From: Calamus simplicifolius
Taxonomy: Eukaryota > Streptophyta > Magnoliopsida > Arecales > Arecaceae
Length of the DNA stretch: 64,000 nt
NCBI GenBank assembly: GCA_900491605.1
Contig: UESW01003881.1
Span: 758,583-822,582, forward strand
Direction: 5' to 3'
The position numbers and the translations under genes were made by a program. Under the pieces are notes generated by a model, which ran no database searches, was not told the origin of the DNA, and worked only from the letters and a program-made list of their open reading frames with translations. Positions 1 through 11,697 of this stretch are shown one piece after another. The number at the start of each line of letters is the position of its first letter. The stretch's first letter is position 1.

Positions 1-356
1 GAAAATAGGGAGCAAACCGTATCAAGATATTGAAGCGTGGTAACATAAAATTATATATAGTATTGCATAAGAAAAAAATGAGTGATTGGAAACAGCCATG
101 GCGCCAACTCGATCGCTAAGTTAATCACGGTCAAGAGCAAAGTAAACACCACATTCCACAAACTGAGAAATATTTTGATTTTTGAGCACGAGAGAACTTT
201 TCGCTGCCAGAATGAAGAGTGAAGAGCTCTACCAGTTCATGACATGGCAGCTAGGAATGTCACATAGAAAGAGCATTAAGGTTCAAATACACTATATATC
301 TTGCTGCAAATTTACATACATATATATATCGTAAAGATCGAGTTCATTCATTCCCT
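1..356 (-). repeat. 3' flank of protease copy A, duplicated at 40455-40802 and 63108-63415
   Basis: No gene is visible here. The stretch is the downstream flank of the minus-strand protease gene that ends at 357. The same sequence, with small indels, precedes gene C at about 40455-40802 and stands alone at 63108-63415. It therefore marks the extent of the duplicated unit. A TA-rich microsatellite (about 318-332) lies close to the stop codon in copies A, B and C. Confidence 0.8.
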
Positions 357-1344
357 TCAAGCAGTGGGGTAAGACGGTTGCATGGCGATGCCGCAAAGCC
401 CCTCCTTGGCCTCGATGTCTCTTTCCATCCTGATGTACCCATTCTCGCCCCACATCGTGCCCCAGGAGTTCTTGACGAGCCAGTACTTGGTCCCGTCACT
501 GGTGCCATATCCCACTGCAGCGACTCCATGGTCCAAATCCGTCCCACAGGAACCTGTAAACACTCCGCCTGAATAGAATTGGAAACCAAAACCACTGGCT
601 TCGATGGCGACAGACACCGGCTGGTTGGCCACTGCCTTAAGAAGTGCGGCCTCGTTGTTGACGGGTACATCTACGTAGCCCTTGATCTTCGCTGCATGGG
701 AAGCAAATTTCTCCTTGTCGCACGTGCCATCGGTGGCTTTGTATGGGTAATTGGCTTCAGTCGTGATGCCTCCGTTCTTGATGATAAATTTAAAAACATC
801 GTCCATCTCGCCTCCGCTGCATCCTTGGTCTTCACCGCCGACGTCGCAGTCCACGAGCTCTTGCTCCGATAAGGAAATCAGTTTACCAGTGCTTAGTTTG
901 GTGATTCCTTCCACTGCGGCCACCGCAGAGAACGCCCAGCAGGAACCTATATTGGATGCATTGAATCACATGTCAGGTATGCCCTTAAACCAAATGAAAG
1001 AATTGGCAGTAACTTTTATGTTTGGCAGGGTTTGTTTGGGCCCCAAAAATGTACAAACCGAACAAAATCCGGGTTGTGTCATGCTATAGGTTTAGGCAGT
1101 ATATATAGAGTAGCACACTGTTCATCAGTTTAATGGTGGATTGAGACCATTTACTTACCACATTGGCCTTGATCCTTGATGGGAGTAACTGCACCCTTGG
1201 TCCTCCAGTCCATGCTGACAGGCACAGCGGTTACGTTCTCATACTTGAAGCTCTTCACTGGCTTCCCCGAGCTTGCTTGCAATGGCCTGAATCCAGTGTA
1301 CTTGGCCTTAAACTCCTCAGTGGCGATGTCTGTAAACTTGTTGA
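357..1344 (-). pseudogene. SAG39-like: Papain-like cysteine protease copy A, exon 2 and 3' part of exon 1
   Basis: Family C1A cysteine endopeptidase of the SAG39/SAG12 senescence type, normally a secreted or vacuolar proenzyme. Exon 2 is 357-946 (TGA stop at 357-359, AG acceptor at 948-947). The exon 1 remainder is 1159-1344 with a GT donor at 1158-1157. Spliced numbering of the intact copies puts catalytic Cys146 in the GSCWAF motif, His283 in LDHG and Asn303 in NSWG, and all three are present here. The frame is open throughout. The only disabling event I see is the Copia insertion after position 1344, which separates this part from the start codon at 6873. Amino-acid changes against B and C (for example DDVFK for DDAFK) suggest some relaxed divergence. 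Confidence 0.93.
1340..1344. repeat. Target-site duplication GTTGA, left copy (right copy 6625-6629)
   Basis: GTTGA lies directly before the TGTTAG start of the left LTR and again directly after the CAACA end of the right LTR. Joining the flanks across one GTTGA recovers the uninterrupted exon seen in genes B and C. Confidence 0.93.
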
Positions 1345-1897
1345 TGTTAGAGTTTAGACCTGTGATTAATAGCAATGAGATTCCCTGTTGAACAAGAACT
1401 AGAACTAAGGATTCCTAATCCTGTTAGGTTTAGACCTTGATGAATAGCAATGGGATTCCCCGTTCAACAAGAACTAGAACTAAGGATTCCCAATCCTGTT
1501 AGGTTTAGACCTTGATGAATAGCAATGGGATTCCCTGTTCAACAAGAACTAGAACTAAGGATTTCTAAACCTGTTAGGTTTACTTCTTGAAAAAAGGAGG
1601 AAGATGGGGAGGAGAAAGAAAGGGCTGCCGCCCTATGATGAGAGAAGAGAATTTTTGGGAGAAAAGAATCTGTTCTCTTTTCCATCCAAACCCTAGAGAC
1701 TAGAGTTTAAATACATCCACGAAGTGGGCCAGGCCCAGACTCAACAAAAAACTCCCATGGACTAAACCAATGAGATTAAACTAATCCCCAAGCCCGTGTA
1801 CACCCGTGACTTGATTTAATCTCAACCCTTGGACTCAAACCCAGCCCAATACAAGTTAGCCCACCTGGGCCTTGATAGCACCACACCAGGCCCAACA
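1345..1897 (-). repeat. Copia-1 3' LTR (left in window)
   Basis: 553 bp, starting TGTTAG and ending CAACA. The first 230 bp consist of three tandem copies of a 75-78 bp unit beginning TGTTAGGTTTAGACC (starts near 1345, 1423 and 1498) and a fourth partial copy near 1572. A purine-rich tract on the minus strand borders it on the inside, as expected for the polypurine tract. Confidence 0.94.
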
Positions 1898-1915
1898 ATC
1901 TCTACCTTGGTGCTT

Positions 1916-4900
1916 TCAAGGCCTCAGCACGTCCACTGTGTCCATCAGCTTTAACAACGAAATACACTTTTGAAAACTGTCCCGTGGAAGAACCTTAGTC
2001 AGTGCATCTGCTGGATTTTCTTTGGTGTGTACCTTCACCAGCTCCACCTCACCATCTTCCATCAGCTCTCTGATCCTGTGGTATCTGAGGTCAATGTGCT
2101 TTGTCCTGGCATGATAGACTGCATTCTGTGCAAGCATCAGAGCACTCTGGCTGTCACTATGCACCTGGACAACCTTCTAATCAAGTCCCATCTCCAGCAT
2201 CAAGCCCTTCAGCCAAAGAGCTTCCTTTGCTGCCTCTGTGATACCTATGTATTCTGCCTCCGTGGTAGATAAGGCTGTGATGGGCTGCAGACATGATCTC
2301 CACGATACTGGACCACCAAACAGGCTGAACACAAAGCCTGTTGTGGATCTCCTAGTGTCCACATCTCCACCAAAGTCTGCATCCACATACCCATATAACT
2401 GCCCATGAGCCTCCTTGGATAAGTTGGATCTCTCAGCATCTTCTTGCTGTCCATAGCAAATACCAACCCCAACTATACCTACCAAGTACCTGAAGATTCC
2501 CTTCAGTGCTCACCAGTGCTCCCTACCAGGCTGCGCCATGAACCTGCTCACCTGGCTCACTGCATGGGCTATGTCTGGCCTACAACATACTATGGCATAC
2601 ATAAGGCTCCCAACACCAGAAGCATATGGTACCTTCTCCATCTCCTGAGCCTCCACCTCAGTCTGTGGTGACATGGTCTTCGATAAGGAAAAATGTGCTG
2701 CCAAAGGTAGTGCTGTCGGTTTGGCATCCTTCATCCCATATCGCTCCAGAATCCTTTTAATGTAGCCACCCTGACTCAGATGCAGCACACCCTTGGATCT
2801 ATCTCTGATGATTTCCATCCCTAGGATCTTCCTGGCTGGCCCCAGATTCTTCATCTCAAACTCCCGAGACAAAGCTATCTTCAGTTCCTGTACAGCCTTC
2901 TTACTCTTGCATGCTATCAGCATGTCATCTACATACAAGAGTAAGTACATCCTAGACCCATCATCCAGAGATTTAACATACACACAAGAATCATACTCAC
3001 ACCTGAAAAGTTCAATGCTCCTAACATAAGTGTCAAATCTCTTGTACCACTGCCTCGGCGACTGCTTCAGCCCATACAGAGATTTCTTCAGCAAACAGAC
3101 TTTCACATCTGATCTTGGTTCTCTAAACCCTGGTGGCTGCTCCATGTAGATGCTCTCCTCCAAATGACCATGGAGGAATGCTGTCTTCACATCCATCTGC
3201 TCCAGCTCCAAGTCCTGAGCTGCTACAATACTCAATAATAGTCTGATGGAAGTGTGCCTGACAACTGGAGAAAATATCTCACCATAATCGATGCCTTCTT
3301 TCTGAGAGTATCCTTTGGCCACTAGTCTTGCCTTATACCTGATACCCTCTTGTTCTGAAGCTCCTTCCTTGCGCTGATAAACCCATTTACAACCAATGGG
3401 TTTCTTTCCTTGTGGCAGCTGGACCACCTGCCACGTATTATTGCTGTGAAGAGACTGCATTTCCTCTGCCATAGCATGGATCCACCTATCTCTATCCTGA
3501 CTTTCCATAGCCTCCTCATAGGTGAAAGGGTCTCCATTCGCTGTCACCAGGGCATATGACAACGAATCCTCAAAGCCGTATCGAACTGGTGGTCGCACGT
3601 TCCTCCTGGGCCTTTGCTGTGCGATCCCAGTATCAGTCCCCTGTCCAGCTGCATCCTGCTGAACTCCCTGGCTTCTACCCCCTCTGTCAGTCCTCTCCAC
3701 CTGAATCTCAAATCCTCCTGGTCCACTAGCAAATGGCACAACTGTATAGGAGGTTGTCTGACTAGTGTTACCGTATTCTACCTCCTGTAGTACCTGCTGT
3801 GCATCCATGGCACTTCTGTTCTGGAGGATTGAGCTCTCATCAAAGGTTACATCTCTGCTTATGACAACCTTCTTCTCCAAGGGGTCCCATAGCCGATACC
3901 CCTTGACTCCTCGCGGGTAGCCTAGGAACACCATCTTCTTAGACCTGGCATCCAACTTACTCCGCTCCCCAGCTCCAACATGCACATATGCTGTGCATCC
4001 TAACACCCTTAGATGGTTTAGTCTTGTCTTCCTTCCAGACCATATATCCTCTGGAATGTCTCCATCTAACCTGGTGTGCGGTGACCGATTGACCAAGTTG
4101 CTAGCTGCATCTACTGCGTCAACCCAGAACATCTTTGGAAGCCATGCCTGCAGCCTTAAGCATCTTGCCTTTTCCAATAGTGTTCTGTTCATCCTCTCAG
4201 CCACCCCATTCTGTTGAGGAGTTCCCATCACCGAGAAGTGCCTTCTGATGCCCCACTCCTCACAAAAAATCTGGAACTCCCTGCTGGTGTATTCCCCGCC
4301 ATTATCAGACCTCAGACACTTCACACTTTTACCCTGCTCCTTCTCCACCTCAGCCTTCCAGATTTTGAACTTGGTGAAGACCTCTGATTTCTCCTTCATA
4401 AAGTAGATCCACAGCTTCCTTGAGAAATCATCTATCAGGGTCATAAAGTATCTGACCCCATTCCTTGCAGTAACTGGGGCTGGTCCCCAGACATCTGTGT
4501 GTACTAACTCCAGGGGTTCAGCACTCCTAGCTGTGCTGACTGAGAACTGTACTCTCCTCTGCTTTCCCATCTGACAAGGCTCACAGATCTCCATATCTCC
4601 GCTACTCAAGTCTGGAAGCAGACCTCTCTTGCTCAGTTCTTTCATCCCCTTATCTCCCATGTGGCCCAGGCGGTAATGCCACATCCTGTACACATCCTGG
4701 GGATCTTGCTCCACAGCTGCCACCTCAGATTTCACAGTCATCACAGAGCCCTCCATCTTGTATAGATTATTTTCCAGCCTCCTCCCTCTCATCACCACCA
4801 TGGCTCCATTGGAGATGTTCAGAACTCCACTCCTGGCACGACTGCTGAAGCTGTATCCAGTCCGCTCCAAGTACCCCAGTGATACCAGATTCTTCTTGAG

Positions 4901-5940
4901 TTCTGGGACATGCTTCACACTGGTAAGAGTGCGCACTATACCATCAAACATCCTCACCCTCACTGTGCCAATACCTGCCACCTTGCAAGGGTGATTATCT
5001 CCAAGAGTCACATTCCCCTCCTCAACCTCTATGTAAGTACTGAACCACGACCGGTTGGGAGTGTAATGATGAGAACAGGCTGAATCCAAGGTCCACATCT
5101 CTGTGTTGTGCCTGTGATCATCTGATACAACCAAGAGATCATCCTCCACCTCCTGATCTGCAACTGTACTCACAGACTCAGATCCTCCTTTTTCTCCCTT
5201 CTGATTTTTCCACTTAGGACAATTCTTCTTAAAATGTCCTACCTCTCCACACTTATAGCACTTCAGCTCTCTCTTGCCTTTCCTGGACTTTGATCGTCCT
5301 CCAGACTTACTTCTGTCCCTGCCCCTACCTCTGCCTGTCCTTTCCCCAACTGATAGACCCTCCTGGGGAACAGCTTCCTTGGTCATCTTCTCCCTCTGCT
5401 CATTCGTCCGAAGCACCGAGATAATATCTTCATAAATTAATGTCTCCTTCCCATAGAGCAGTGTTGTGACCAATGAGTCATAAGACGTGGGCATTGAACA
5501 TAAAAGCAGAAGTGCTTTATCTTCTTCCTCCATCTTGACCCCGACATTCAGAAGTTCATTGCTCATCTGGTCGAATATTTGGATGTGACCCAGCACATCT
5601 CCACCTTCTGACATCCGAAGGCTGTAGAGGCGCTTCTTCAACATCAACTTGTTGCACATATTCTTCCCCATATAGAGGGTGTGCAACTTCGTCCAGAGTC
5701 CCTTCGGGTCTTCTCCTCCAGCACTGAGTAGAGGACTGAATCCGCCAGACAGCCCCTGATCATTGAACATGTCTTCTTCTCCAATAAAATCCACTGCTTG
5801 TCTGTCATCCCATCTGGCCTTTCCTCCAAAGCCAAATCTAAACCCTGCTGCACAAGGAGGTCCTCTACCCGGACTTTCCACATGGAGAAACTTCCCTTCC
5901 CATCAAACTTCTCAACCTCTATTTTTATGCTACTCCCCAT
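1916..5940 (-). pseudogene. Copia-1 gag-pol polyprotein, three breaks
   Basis: Starts at MGSSIKIEVEKFDG (ATG at 5940). Domains in order: gag; a CCHC zinc knuckle (CYKCGEVGHFKKNC); a retropepsin site LDSAC with Ala where Gly is usual; GAG-pre-integrase; an integrase core with HTDVWGP, RSDNGGEY and the glutamate in NGVAE; a Copia reverse transcriptase with LYVDDML; and RNase H. Breaks: a one-base frameshift in gag near 5703; an in-frame TGA just before the ALKGIFRYL motif near 2510; and an in-frame TAG at 2177-2179 in RNase H, probably a former CAG. The open stretch of 1123 codons between the breaks is long, which fits recent loss of function. Confidence 0.93.
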
Positions 5941-6056
5941 GGCCAATTCCAAAAAATAGCACAAAAATAAATTTTATAAAATAGAGAAGTACCTTGACGA
6001 GATTCTGTTAAAATTATTTCAACTCCTTGAAGGCCTCCAGATTACTCCTTGAACCA

Positions 6057-6069
6057 GGCTCTGATACCA
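6057..6069 (-). other. Primer binding site, Copia-1
   Basis: On the minus strand this reads TGGTATCAGAGCC, the standard complement of the 3' end of plant initiator methionine tRNA. It sits two bases inside the right LTR and fixes the element's orientation. Confidence 0.93.
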
Positions 6070-6071
6070 CT

Positions 6072-6624
6072 TGTTAGGGTTTAGACCTGTGATTAATAGC
6101 AATGGGATTCCCTGTTGAACAAGAACTAGAACTAAGGATTCCTAATTCTGTTAGGTTTAGACCTTGATGAATAGCAATGGGATTCCCCGTTCAACAAGAA
6201 CTAGAACTAAGGATTCTCAATCCTGTTAGGTTTAGACCTTGATGAATAGCAATGGGATTCCCCGTTCAACAAGAACTAGAACTAAGGATTTCTAATCCTA
6301 TTAGGTTTACTTCTTGAAAAAAGGAGGAAGACGGGGAGGAGAAAGAAAGGGCTGCCGCCCTATGATGAGAGAAGGGAATTTTTGGGAGAAAAGAATCTGT
6401 TCTCTTTTCCATCCAAACCCTAGAGACTAGAGTTTAAATACATCCACGAAGTGGGCCAGGCCCAGACTCAACAAAAAACTCCCATGGACTAAACCAATGA
6501 GATTAAACTAATCCCCAAGCCCGTGTACACCCGTGACTTGATTTAATCTCAACCCTTGGACTCAAACCCAGCCCAATACAAGTTAGCCCACCTGGGCCTT
6601 GATAGCACCACACCAGGCCCAACA
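6072..6624 (-). repeat. Copia-1 5' LTR (right in window)
   Basis: 553 bp, the same length as the left LTR, with about nine substitutions by eye. It has the same three 75-78 bp internal tandem units (starts near 6072, 6150 and 6225) and a fourth partial copy. Confidence 0.94.
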
Positions 6625-6873
6625 GTTGATGCCCAGCTTGTACTTGTGCTTCCCAGCATTGAATGATTCGATCAGTTCGAAATTGGTTTTCAAGATTTTG
6701 AAATGCCGCTCTTTTTCAGCTGCGTCTACGTACGAACGCCCATACTGAGCCATCCACTGCTCGTGCTTCTCCATCATCGATGTGTCCGTAAGCGTGCGAG
6801 ACGCTGCATAAGAAGCCCAAACTGTGATCACTAACAAGGCTGCCCATAGGCATTTGTTTGCTGAGAAAGCCAT
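6625..6873 (-). pseudogene. SAG39-like: Papain-like cysteine protease copy A, 5' part of exon 1
   Basis: This is the start of the gene whose remainder is at 357-1344. The ATG at 6873-6871 begins MAFSANKCLW, a hydrophobic signal peptide. It continues into the I29 propeptide inhibitor domain with an ERFNIN-type series (EKERHFKILKTNFELIESFN). I chose this start because it is shared by copies A, B, C and D and directly precedes the signal peptide; an in-frame ATG 33 bases upstream lies in leader sequence. Transcription from the native promoter would run into the Copia 5' LTR after about 83 codons. Confidence 0.93.
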
Positions 6874-6953
6874 GGAGCTGAGGGTTGTGGGGACGGTGCA
6901 ATGCAATATTGGAGCCTAGTGAATTGACTCGGTTATGCACATCGAAGTCTGGC

Positions 6954-7073
6954 TTATAAAGGGTAGAGGGTTATACTTCCTCCACGCAGAGGAGGCTAAT
7001 GGGTCTTCTACGTGCCGTAGCGAATGTATCGATATATTGGGCGGTCCGGACATCTACGTGCCTTGACGTATGC
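6954..7073 (-). promoter_or_regulatory. Core promoter of copy A with conserved ACGT module
   Basis: A TATA-type motif (TTTATAA on the minus strand, 6954-6960) lies about 81 bp upstream of the ATG. At 7049-7073 is CTACGTGCCTTGACGTA, two ACGT cores of the kind bound by plant bZIP factors. It is also present upstream of copies B, C and D at about -180 to -200. Conservation in the diverged copy D suggests function. This is sequence inference only. Confidence 0.6.
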
Positions 7074-7229
7074 TTTGATTTTGACGAGGAGAATGACAAG
7101 TTAAAAAATCTTAAGGAGGCCAGCTGTTAAAGAACGGCAAGGGCAAGTTTTTTGTACAGGTACAACGAGAGCTCTACGATTCTCCTCTTCATGCCGAATT
7201 ATTGTGCAGCCCAACTAGCTAGCTGATAC

Positions 7230-7238
7230 TTGAAGTAG
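7230..7238. repeat. 9-bp target-site duplication TTGAAGTAG, left copy
   Basis: TTGAAGTAG lies immediately left of the MULE and again at 18694-18702. The paralogous flanks of B (about 37408) and C (about 42412) contain this site once without an element, which proves the insertion. The first G could belong to either the duplication or the element, so the length is 8 or 9. Confidence 0.88.
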
Positions 7239-7633
7239 GAAAAAGTTTTTGTACATCGTCTCCGATACAATAAGTTTTATGTAGGCTGCATCGTCTCTTC
7301 TGATTGGTTTACGTGGATCCTACATGGCTGATGTGCCGAACGGTATGGCTCTGCTATGATGTTACGTCCTGATCGTGACGGCCTTGAAAAGCGCTTCGCC
7401 TTTTTTTTAAATTAGCGTGCAGACGAAAATGCCCTTTCCCTCCAGCCTACTTCTACCGTCATTTTTTCTTGGATTTCATCTGTGCAAGAAAAACTCTTTC
7501 TTTCCCCTCGCTCTGGCTTTCGGATGCTAAGGAATCAGTCAAAGGTTTGAGCACGATCCTACGCCCTCGCTCTGAGAGTCCGGTCGAAAGAAAATATTTC
7601 AGCTACTGGAGTCGTACAAAAACATCTGAAGAA
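7239..7633 (+). repeat. Left terminal inverted repeat of the MULE
   Basis: About 395 bp alignable with the reverse complement of about 18290-18693. It includes the shared stretches TCTTCTGATTGG, CGGTATGGCTCTGCTA and CAGTCAAAGGTTTGAG. Similarity fades with indels after the GAAAGAAAATATTTCAGCT block. Confidence 0.92.
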
Positions 7634-7870
7634 AATATCATCCGCAAGAGGAAATAAAAAGTCCTTGCTCCAACTTCTTTGTAAAGCTCATTTATTACAC
7701 CAACTATTTTTTATCGTTAGAGGAAGTTAATGTGTGACCAAACTGTTTAATGCACGGGTAACTTCATTAGAGTTTAGTGTTTTGTAGCACGAATGTCGTA
7801 CTCTTTTAACTATGATGTTATAACTTATGAACTGGGGTGTCGTCAGAGCGTTTCAATCACCATAAAAGCT
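7634..7870. other. Unique MULE sequence between left TIR and first array
   Basis: I see no gene or repeat here, apart from the first isolated motif copies (GGGGTGTCGT near 7834 and CGACACCCC near 7871). Confidence 0.5.
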
Positions 7871-8960
7871 ACGACACCCCAGATTTACTGTTAAAACATC
7901 GTGGAGAAAAGCCTACGACACCCGTGCTTATAACTGACCACAGAGAGAATCCCCGCGATACCCCAAGGAGGAATTTGGCCAAAAATCCTTCGCGACACCC
8001 CAGTTGAAACCTCATGACACCCTAGCACCAATGCTACGACACCCGTGCTTATAACTGACCACGGAGAGAATACCCGCGACACCCTAGAAGGAATTCGACC
8101 GAAAATCCTTCGCGACACCCCAGTTGAAACCTCACGACACTCTAGCACCAATGCTACGACACCCGTGCTTAAAACTGACCATGGACAGAAGCTCCGCGAC
8201 ACCGCAGGAGAAATTCTGCCGAATATCCTTTGCGACACCCCAGTTTAACCCTTACGACACCCTAGCACCAATACTACGACACCCGTGCTTATATCTGACC
8301 ATGGAGAGAATCCCTTTAGTTCAAACATCACGACACCCAAGCTACAACTCCTACGACACCAGTGCTTATAACCTTACGACACCCAAGGAGGAATTCGGCC
8401 AGAAATCATTCGTGACACCGCAATTGAAACGTTACGATACCCTAGCGGCAACGCCATGACACCCATGCTTATAACCTTCACGATCTTTGTTTGTTGCTTT
8501 CCGGGGTGTCGTAGTTTGTTCTCTGGGGTGTCTTTAACTGCTAAATGGTGTGTCGCAAGGTTTTAACTGACCCTGGAGAGAAGGCCCGCGACCCCCCAAA
8601 AGGAATTTGCCCCAAAATCTTCGCGACACCCTAGTTGAAACATGATGACACCCTAGCGACAACGCTACGACACCCATGATTATAACCTTCACGATCTTTG
8701 TTTGTTGCTTTCCGGGGTGTCGTAGGTTATTCTCTGGGGTGTCTTTAGCTACTAAAGGGGGTGTCGTTATTTTTTATATGGGGTGTCGTAAGTTGTTTCA
8801 TGGGGTGTCGTTAGTTCCTGCCTGAACATTTTCAGCTACGGTATCGTAATATCTGAACCTTGGTGTCGTTAGGCCCTTCCTCAATGTGTTATGAATTGGT
8901 GTCGTAATTTTACAGCTTCGGTGTCGTTTTTTGTAAACTGGGGTGTCGTGACTTATGAAT
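7871..8960 (+). repeat. Left subterminal array, 120-bp unit, ACGACACCC motif
   Basis: Between about 7911 and 8475 there are five copies or partial copies of a 120-bp unit. The phrase CCCGTGCTTATA starts at 7921, 8042, 8162 and 8282. Each unit holds four or five GACACC-type motifs (CGACACCCC, ACGACACCC, GACACCCTAGC). From about 8500 to 8960 the motif continues, spaced irregularly and in the opposite sense (GGGGTGTCGT). The same unit makes up the right array in inverted orientation. Confidence 0.92.
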
Positions 8961-9212
8961 TCATAACATAGATGGCATGTATTCCTGGTATCTGAGGTTC
9001 AATCATAATTATATTTCTTCAAGTGAGGTGTCATATTGTTTTAACCTTCGTGTCCTAATCCTTTGTCAGGATATATTGACAACTAAATCTATGGATATCC
9101 TTGTTCATGACTGTGTGCCTATATTTCCACAAACGATGCTGAAATTATAGATCGGAAAGAAATCGATAACACTCCCGGCCATACACCTTCACCCATCGCT
9201 CCAAATACAGGG

Positions 9213-11551
9213 GATGATACTGTAGTTCCTCAAACTAGAATGGAATTCAATTCAGCAGATGATGTATATACTTTCTACAATGGATACGCAAAAAGAGTTA
9301 GTTTTGGAATCACAACAGTATGTAGCAGGGCCAACAACAAAAAACAACTTTGCTTCAAGCACCTGGCGTGTTGGAGGCAACAAAAATCTAGAAAAACAGA
9401 GAAGAGTATGAATCATAGGGATACTGTGAAAGTTGATTATATGGCATCCATAAAGCAAGACTGAATGCTACAAGTGGTAAGTGGATATTGGTTGAGGTTT
9501 CTCTAGAACATAACCATGGGATGTCCATAACATCAACTGGTTAGCTACGGTCGCATAGGAGGATCAGCACACCAAAGAAGGCAGAGATCAATAATTTATA
9601 TGCCATGAATGTTCCGACAACTCGGATATACTCTGCCATAGCAAGGAGAAAAGGGGGCAGAAGACAATTGGATTTCACCGAGAAGGATGCTCGTAATTTC
9701 ATTTGTCGCGAACGTCAGTCTAAGCTGAAAGAAGGAGATGCTCAGTCGATGGTAATTCATTTCACCGAAATGCAACTCAAAAATCCTAATTTCTTCTATA
9801 CCTTAGACCTCAATGATAATGGTCATCTGAGGTCTGTCTTTTGGATTCATCCAAGGTCAAGATTGGCATGCACATACTTCGGTGATGTTTTAAGCTTTGA
9901 CTCAACCTACTTGACAAACAGATATCAAATGCCTTTTTGTCCATTCGTCGGGGTCAACCATCATGGATAGTCCACCTTGCTTAGTTGCGCATTGTTGTCT
10001 GATGAGAGTACTGAGACATATAAATGGGTTTTTCAGACATGGCTGGATGCAAATGGTGGTCAAGCACCTATTGTCATAATAACTGACCAAGATAAGGCAA
10101 TTAAGGCTGCTGTCAAAGAAGTTTTTCCTAACACACGACATCGATTTTGTCTTTGGCATATATTGAAGAAGATACCTGAAAAGATTGGCCATATTTGCAC
10201 AGCAAATCCCAAGTTTATGGTTGATTTCGATGAGGCGATATATGATTCATTGACCATACAGTCATTCGAGGAAAGGTGGGCACATTTATGGAGAAATATA
10301 AAAAATGCAAGTCTATAGATTGGTTCAATGTCCTTTACAAATGTCGGAATAAATGGGTCCCAGTTTACCTAAAGGATACATTCTTCGCAGGTTTGTATGT
10401 CATTGTCTTTGGTTCATGTTCGCGTTTAATGCTTTTTTTTGTTGACAAAATTATGAACAGGAATTTCATCTTCACAAAGGAGCAAGGTCATAAATCACTT
10501 CTTCGATGGGTTTATAAATTCGAAGAATATACTAACGAAGTTCATAGGTAAGTACAAAGATACCTTGAAAAAAAGGTACGAGGCCGAAAATGAGGAAGAT
10601 AATAGGATATTGCAAATGATTGCTTTCCTAAAGACATCATCACCTTTTGAGAGATAAGATGCAGGAAGGTATACAAGGCGCATTTTCAAAAAATTTCAGA
10701 ATGAGATCCTTGAAATGGCTGCATCAAATACTAAATTGATCAAGGAAGTTGGCAACTGTTGTGTATATTCTATACCGTCGTATGAAAGGATTGAAGTCGA
10801 TGGAATTGGCAAGGAGATGATCAAAGATTATATCGTGTCATACGATAGAAATATTGAGGATGTCCAATGTTAGTGCCGATACTTTCGGTTCAAGGGGTAC
10901 CTGTGTAGGCATGCCTTGTTGGTTCTTCATCAAAGTGACATATTTTATTTACCAGATAAATACTTCTTGAAGTGATGGTGCAAGGACATGAAATACCAAT
11001 TCGATGAATTCGACTAGAATACTGAAGGTTATAATAAAAGCACACGAAAATCACGGTACGCAGTGACAATTTTTTAATTAAAATGTCTTAATATATGTTT
11101 TCGATAATATTATGTTATTGATTGTAGATATAGTTTGCTGAGTCATTGGATGATGAAGCTCGTAGAGATAGCCTCCATGTCTAAAGATGCATTTAATTTA
11201 GTAATAGATGGTCTAACACCTATATTCAAAATTGTCGTGGATACCAACTGTGCAGCTAAGCCAGGTACAGAGCTTGTAATTCAAGATCCTGAACAAATTA
11301 GGATGAAAGGTTGCCCAAGAGAGAACAGATTAAAGAGTGGAGTCGAGAAGAAGTCAAAAAGATCAAAGAAAAATTTGGTCAAGGCAACCGTTGACGCTCC
11401 ACAAATGCAAAATGAAATAAGAGCTGCTTCAAGCAACAGACAGACTTGTATGCAGTCAATTAACACCAGAGAGGACAAGGAAAGAATTATACCACCTTTC
11501 AAAACTTTGATGGACGAATTTGATGCTTATGTATTGAGTCAACTTACATAG
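9213..11551 (+). pseudogene. MULE transposase, FAR1/FHY3-Jittery type, broken
   Basis: Order of domains: a FAR1 DNA-binding zinc finger from about 9225 (ending in the EHNH motif near 9510, reached only after a frameshift near 9450); the MULE DDE core with first Asp in LSFDSTYLTNRY and second Asp in IITDQDKA; RHRFCLWHILKK; a candidate third acid in FEERW; and a SWIM zinc finger with CRYFRFKGYLCRH near 10870-10920. Breaks: TAG at 9968-9970 directly after GVNHHG, a frameshift near 10310-10400, a stop inside the SWIM motif, and a TGA shortly after it. 11135-11551 is an open C-terminal stretch rich in Lys. Wording is closest to FAR1-related transposases, including TYLTNRY and PFVGVNHHG. Confidence 0.9.
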
Positions 11552-11697
11552 GAGCATATATATAAAACACGGATGTCGTAACTTTCTAACTAGGGTGTCT
11601 TGGTCACAAATGAAGTGCTTTCTAACTAGGGCATCTTTTTCAGTCAAATGAAGTGCTCATCTCGTCTGCCAAGAAGATTTGATATTTGCGAATATGC

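Larger units (their letters stand above)
1345..6624 (-). mobile_element. Ty1/Copia LTR retrotransposon (Copia-1) inserted in protease exon 1
   Basis: Complete element of 5280 bp in minus orientation. It has two 553-bp LTRs (1345-1897 and 6072-6624), TG...CA ends, a 5-bp duplication and a primer binding site matching initiator Met tRNA next to the right LTR. Gag, protease, integrase, reverse transcriptase and RNase H come in the Copia order. I count about nine substitutions between the LTRs, so the insertion is young. The coding frame carries one frameshift and two stop codons, so it is probably not autonomous now. The domain wording resembles the Tork/TNT1 group, but the lineage is an inference. 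Confidence 0.96.

Noticed and set aside
7469..7657. Similar short open frames in both terminal inverted repeats (also 18300-18572)
   Set aside because: They are similar only because the terminal repeats are copies of each other. No domain is visible, and the frames end differently at the inner edges.
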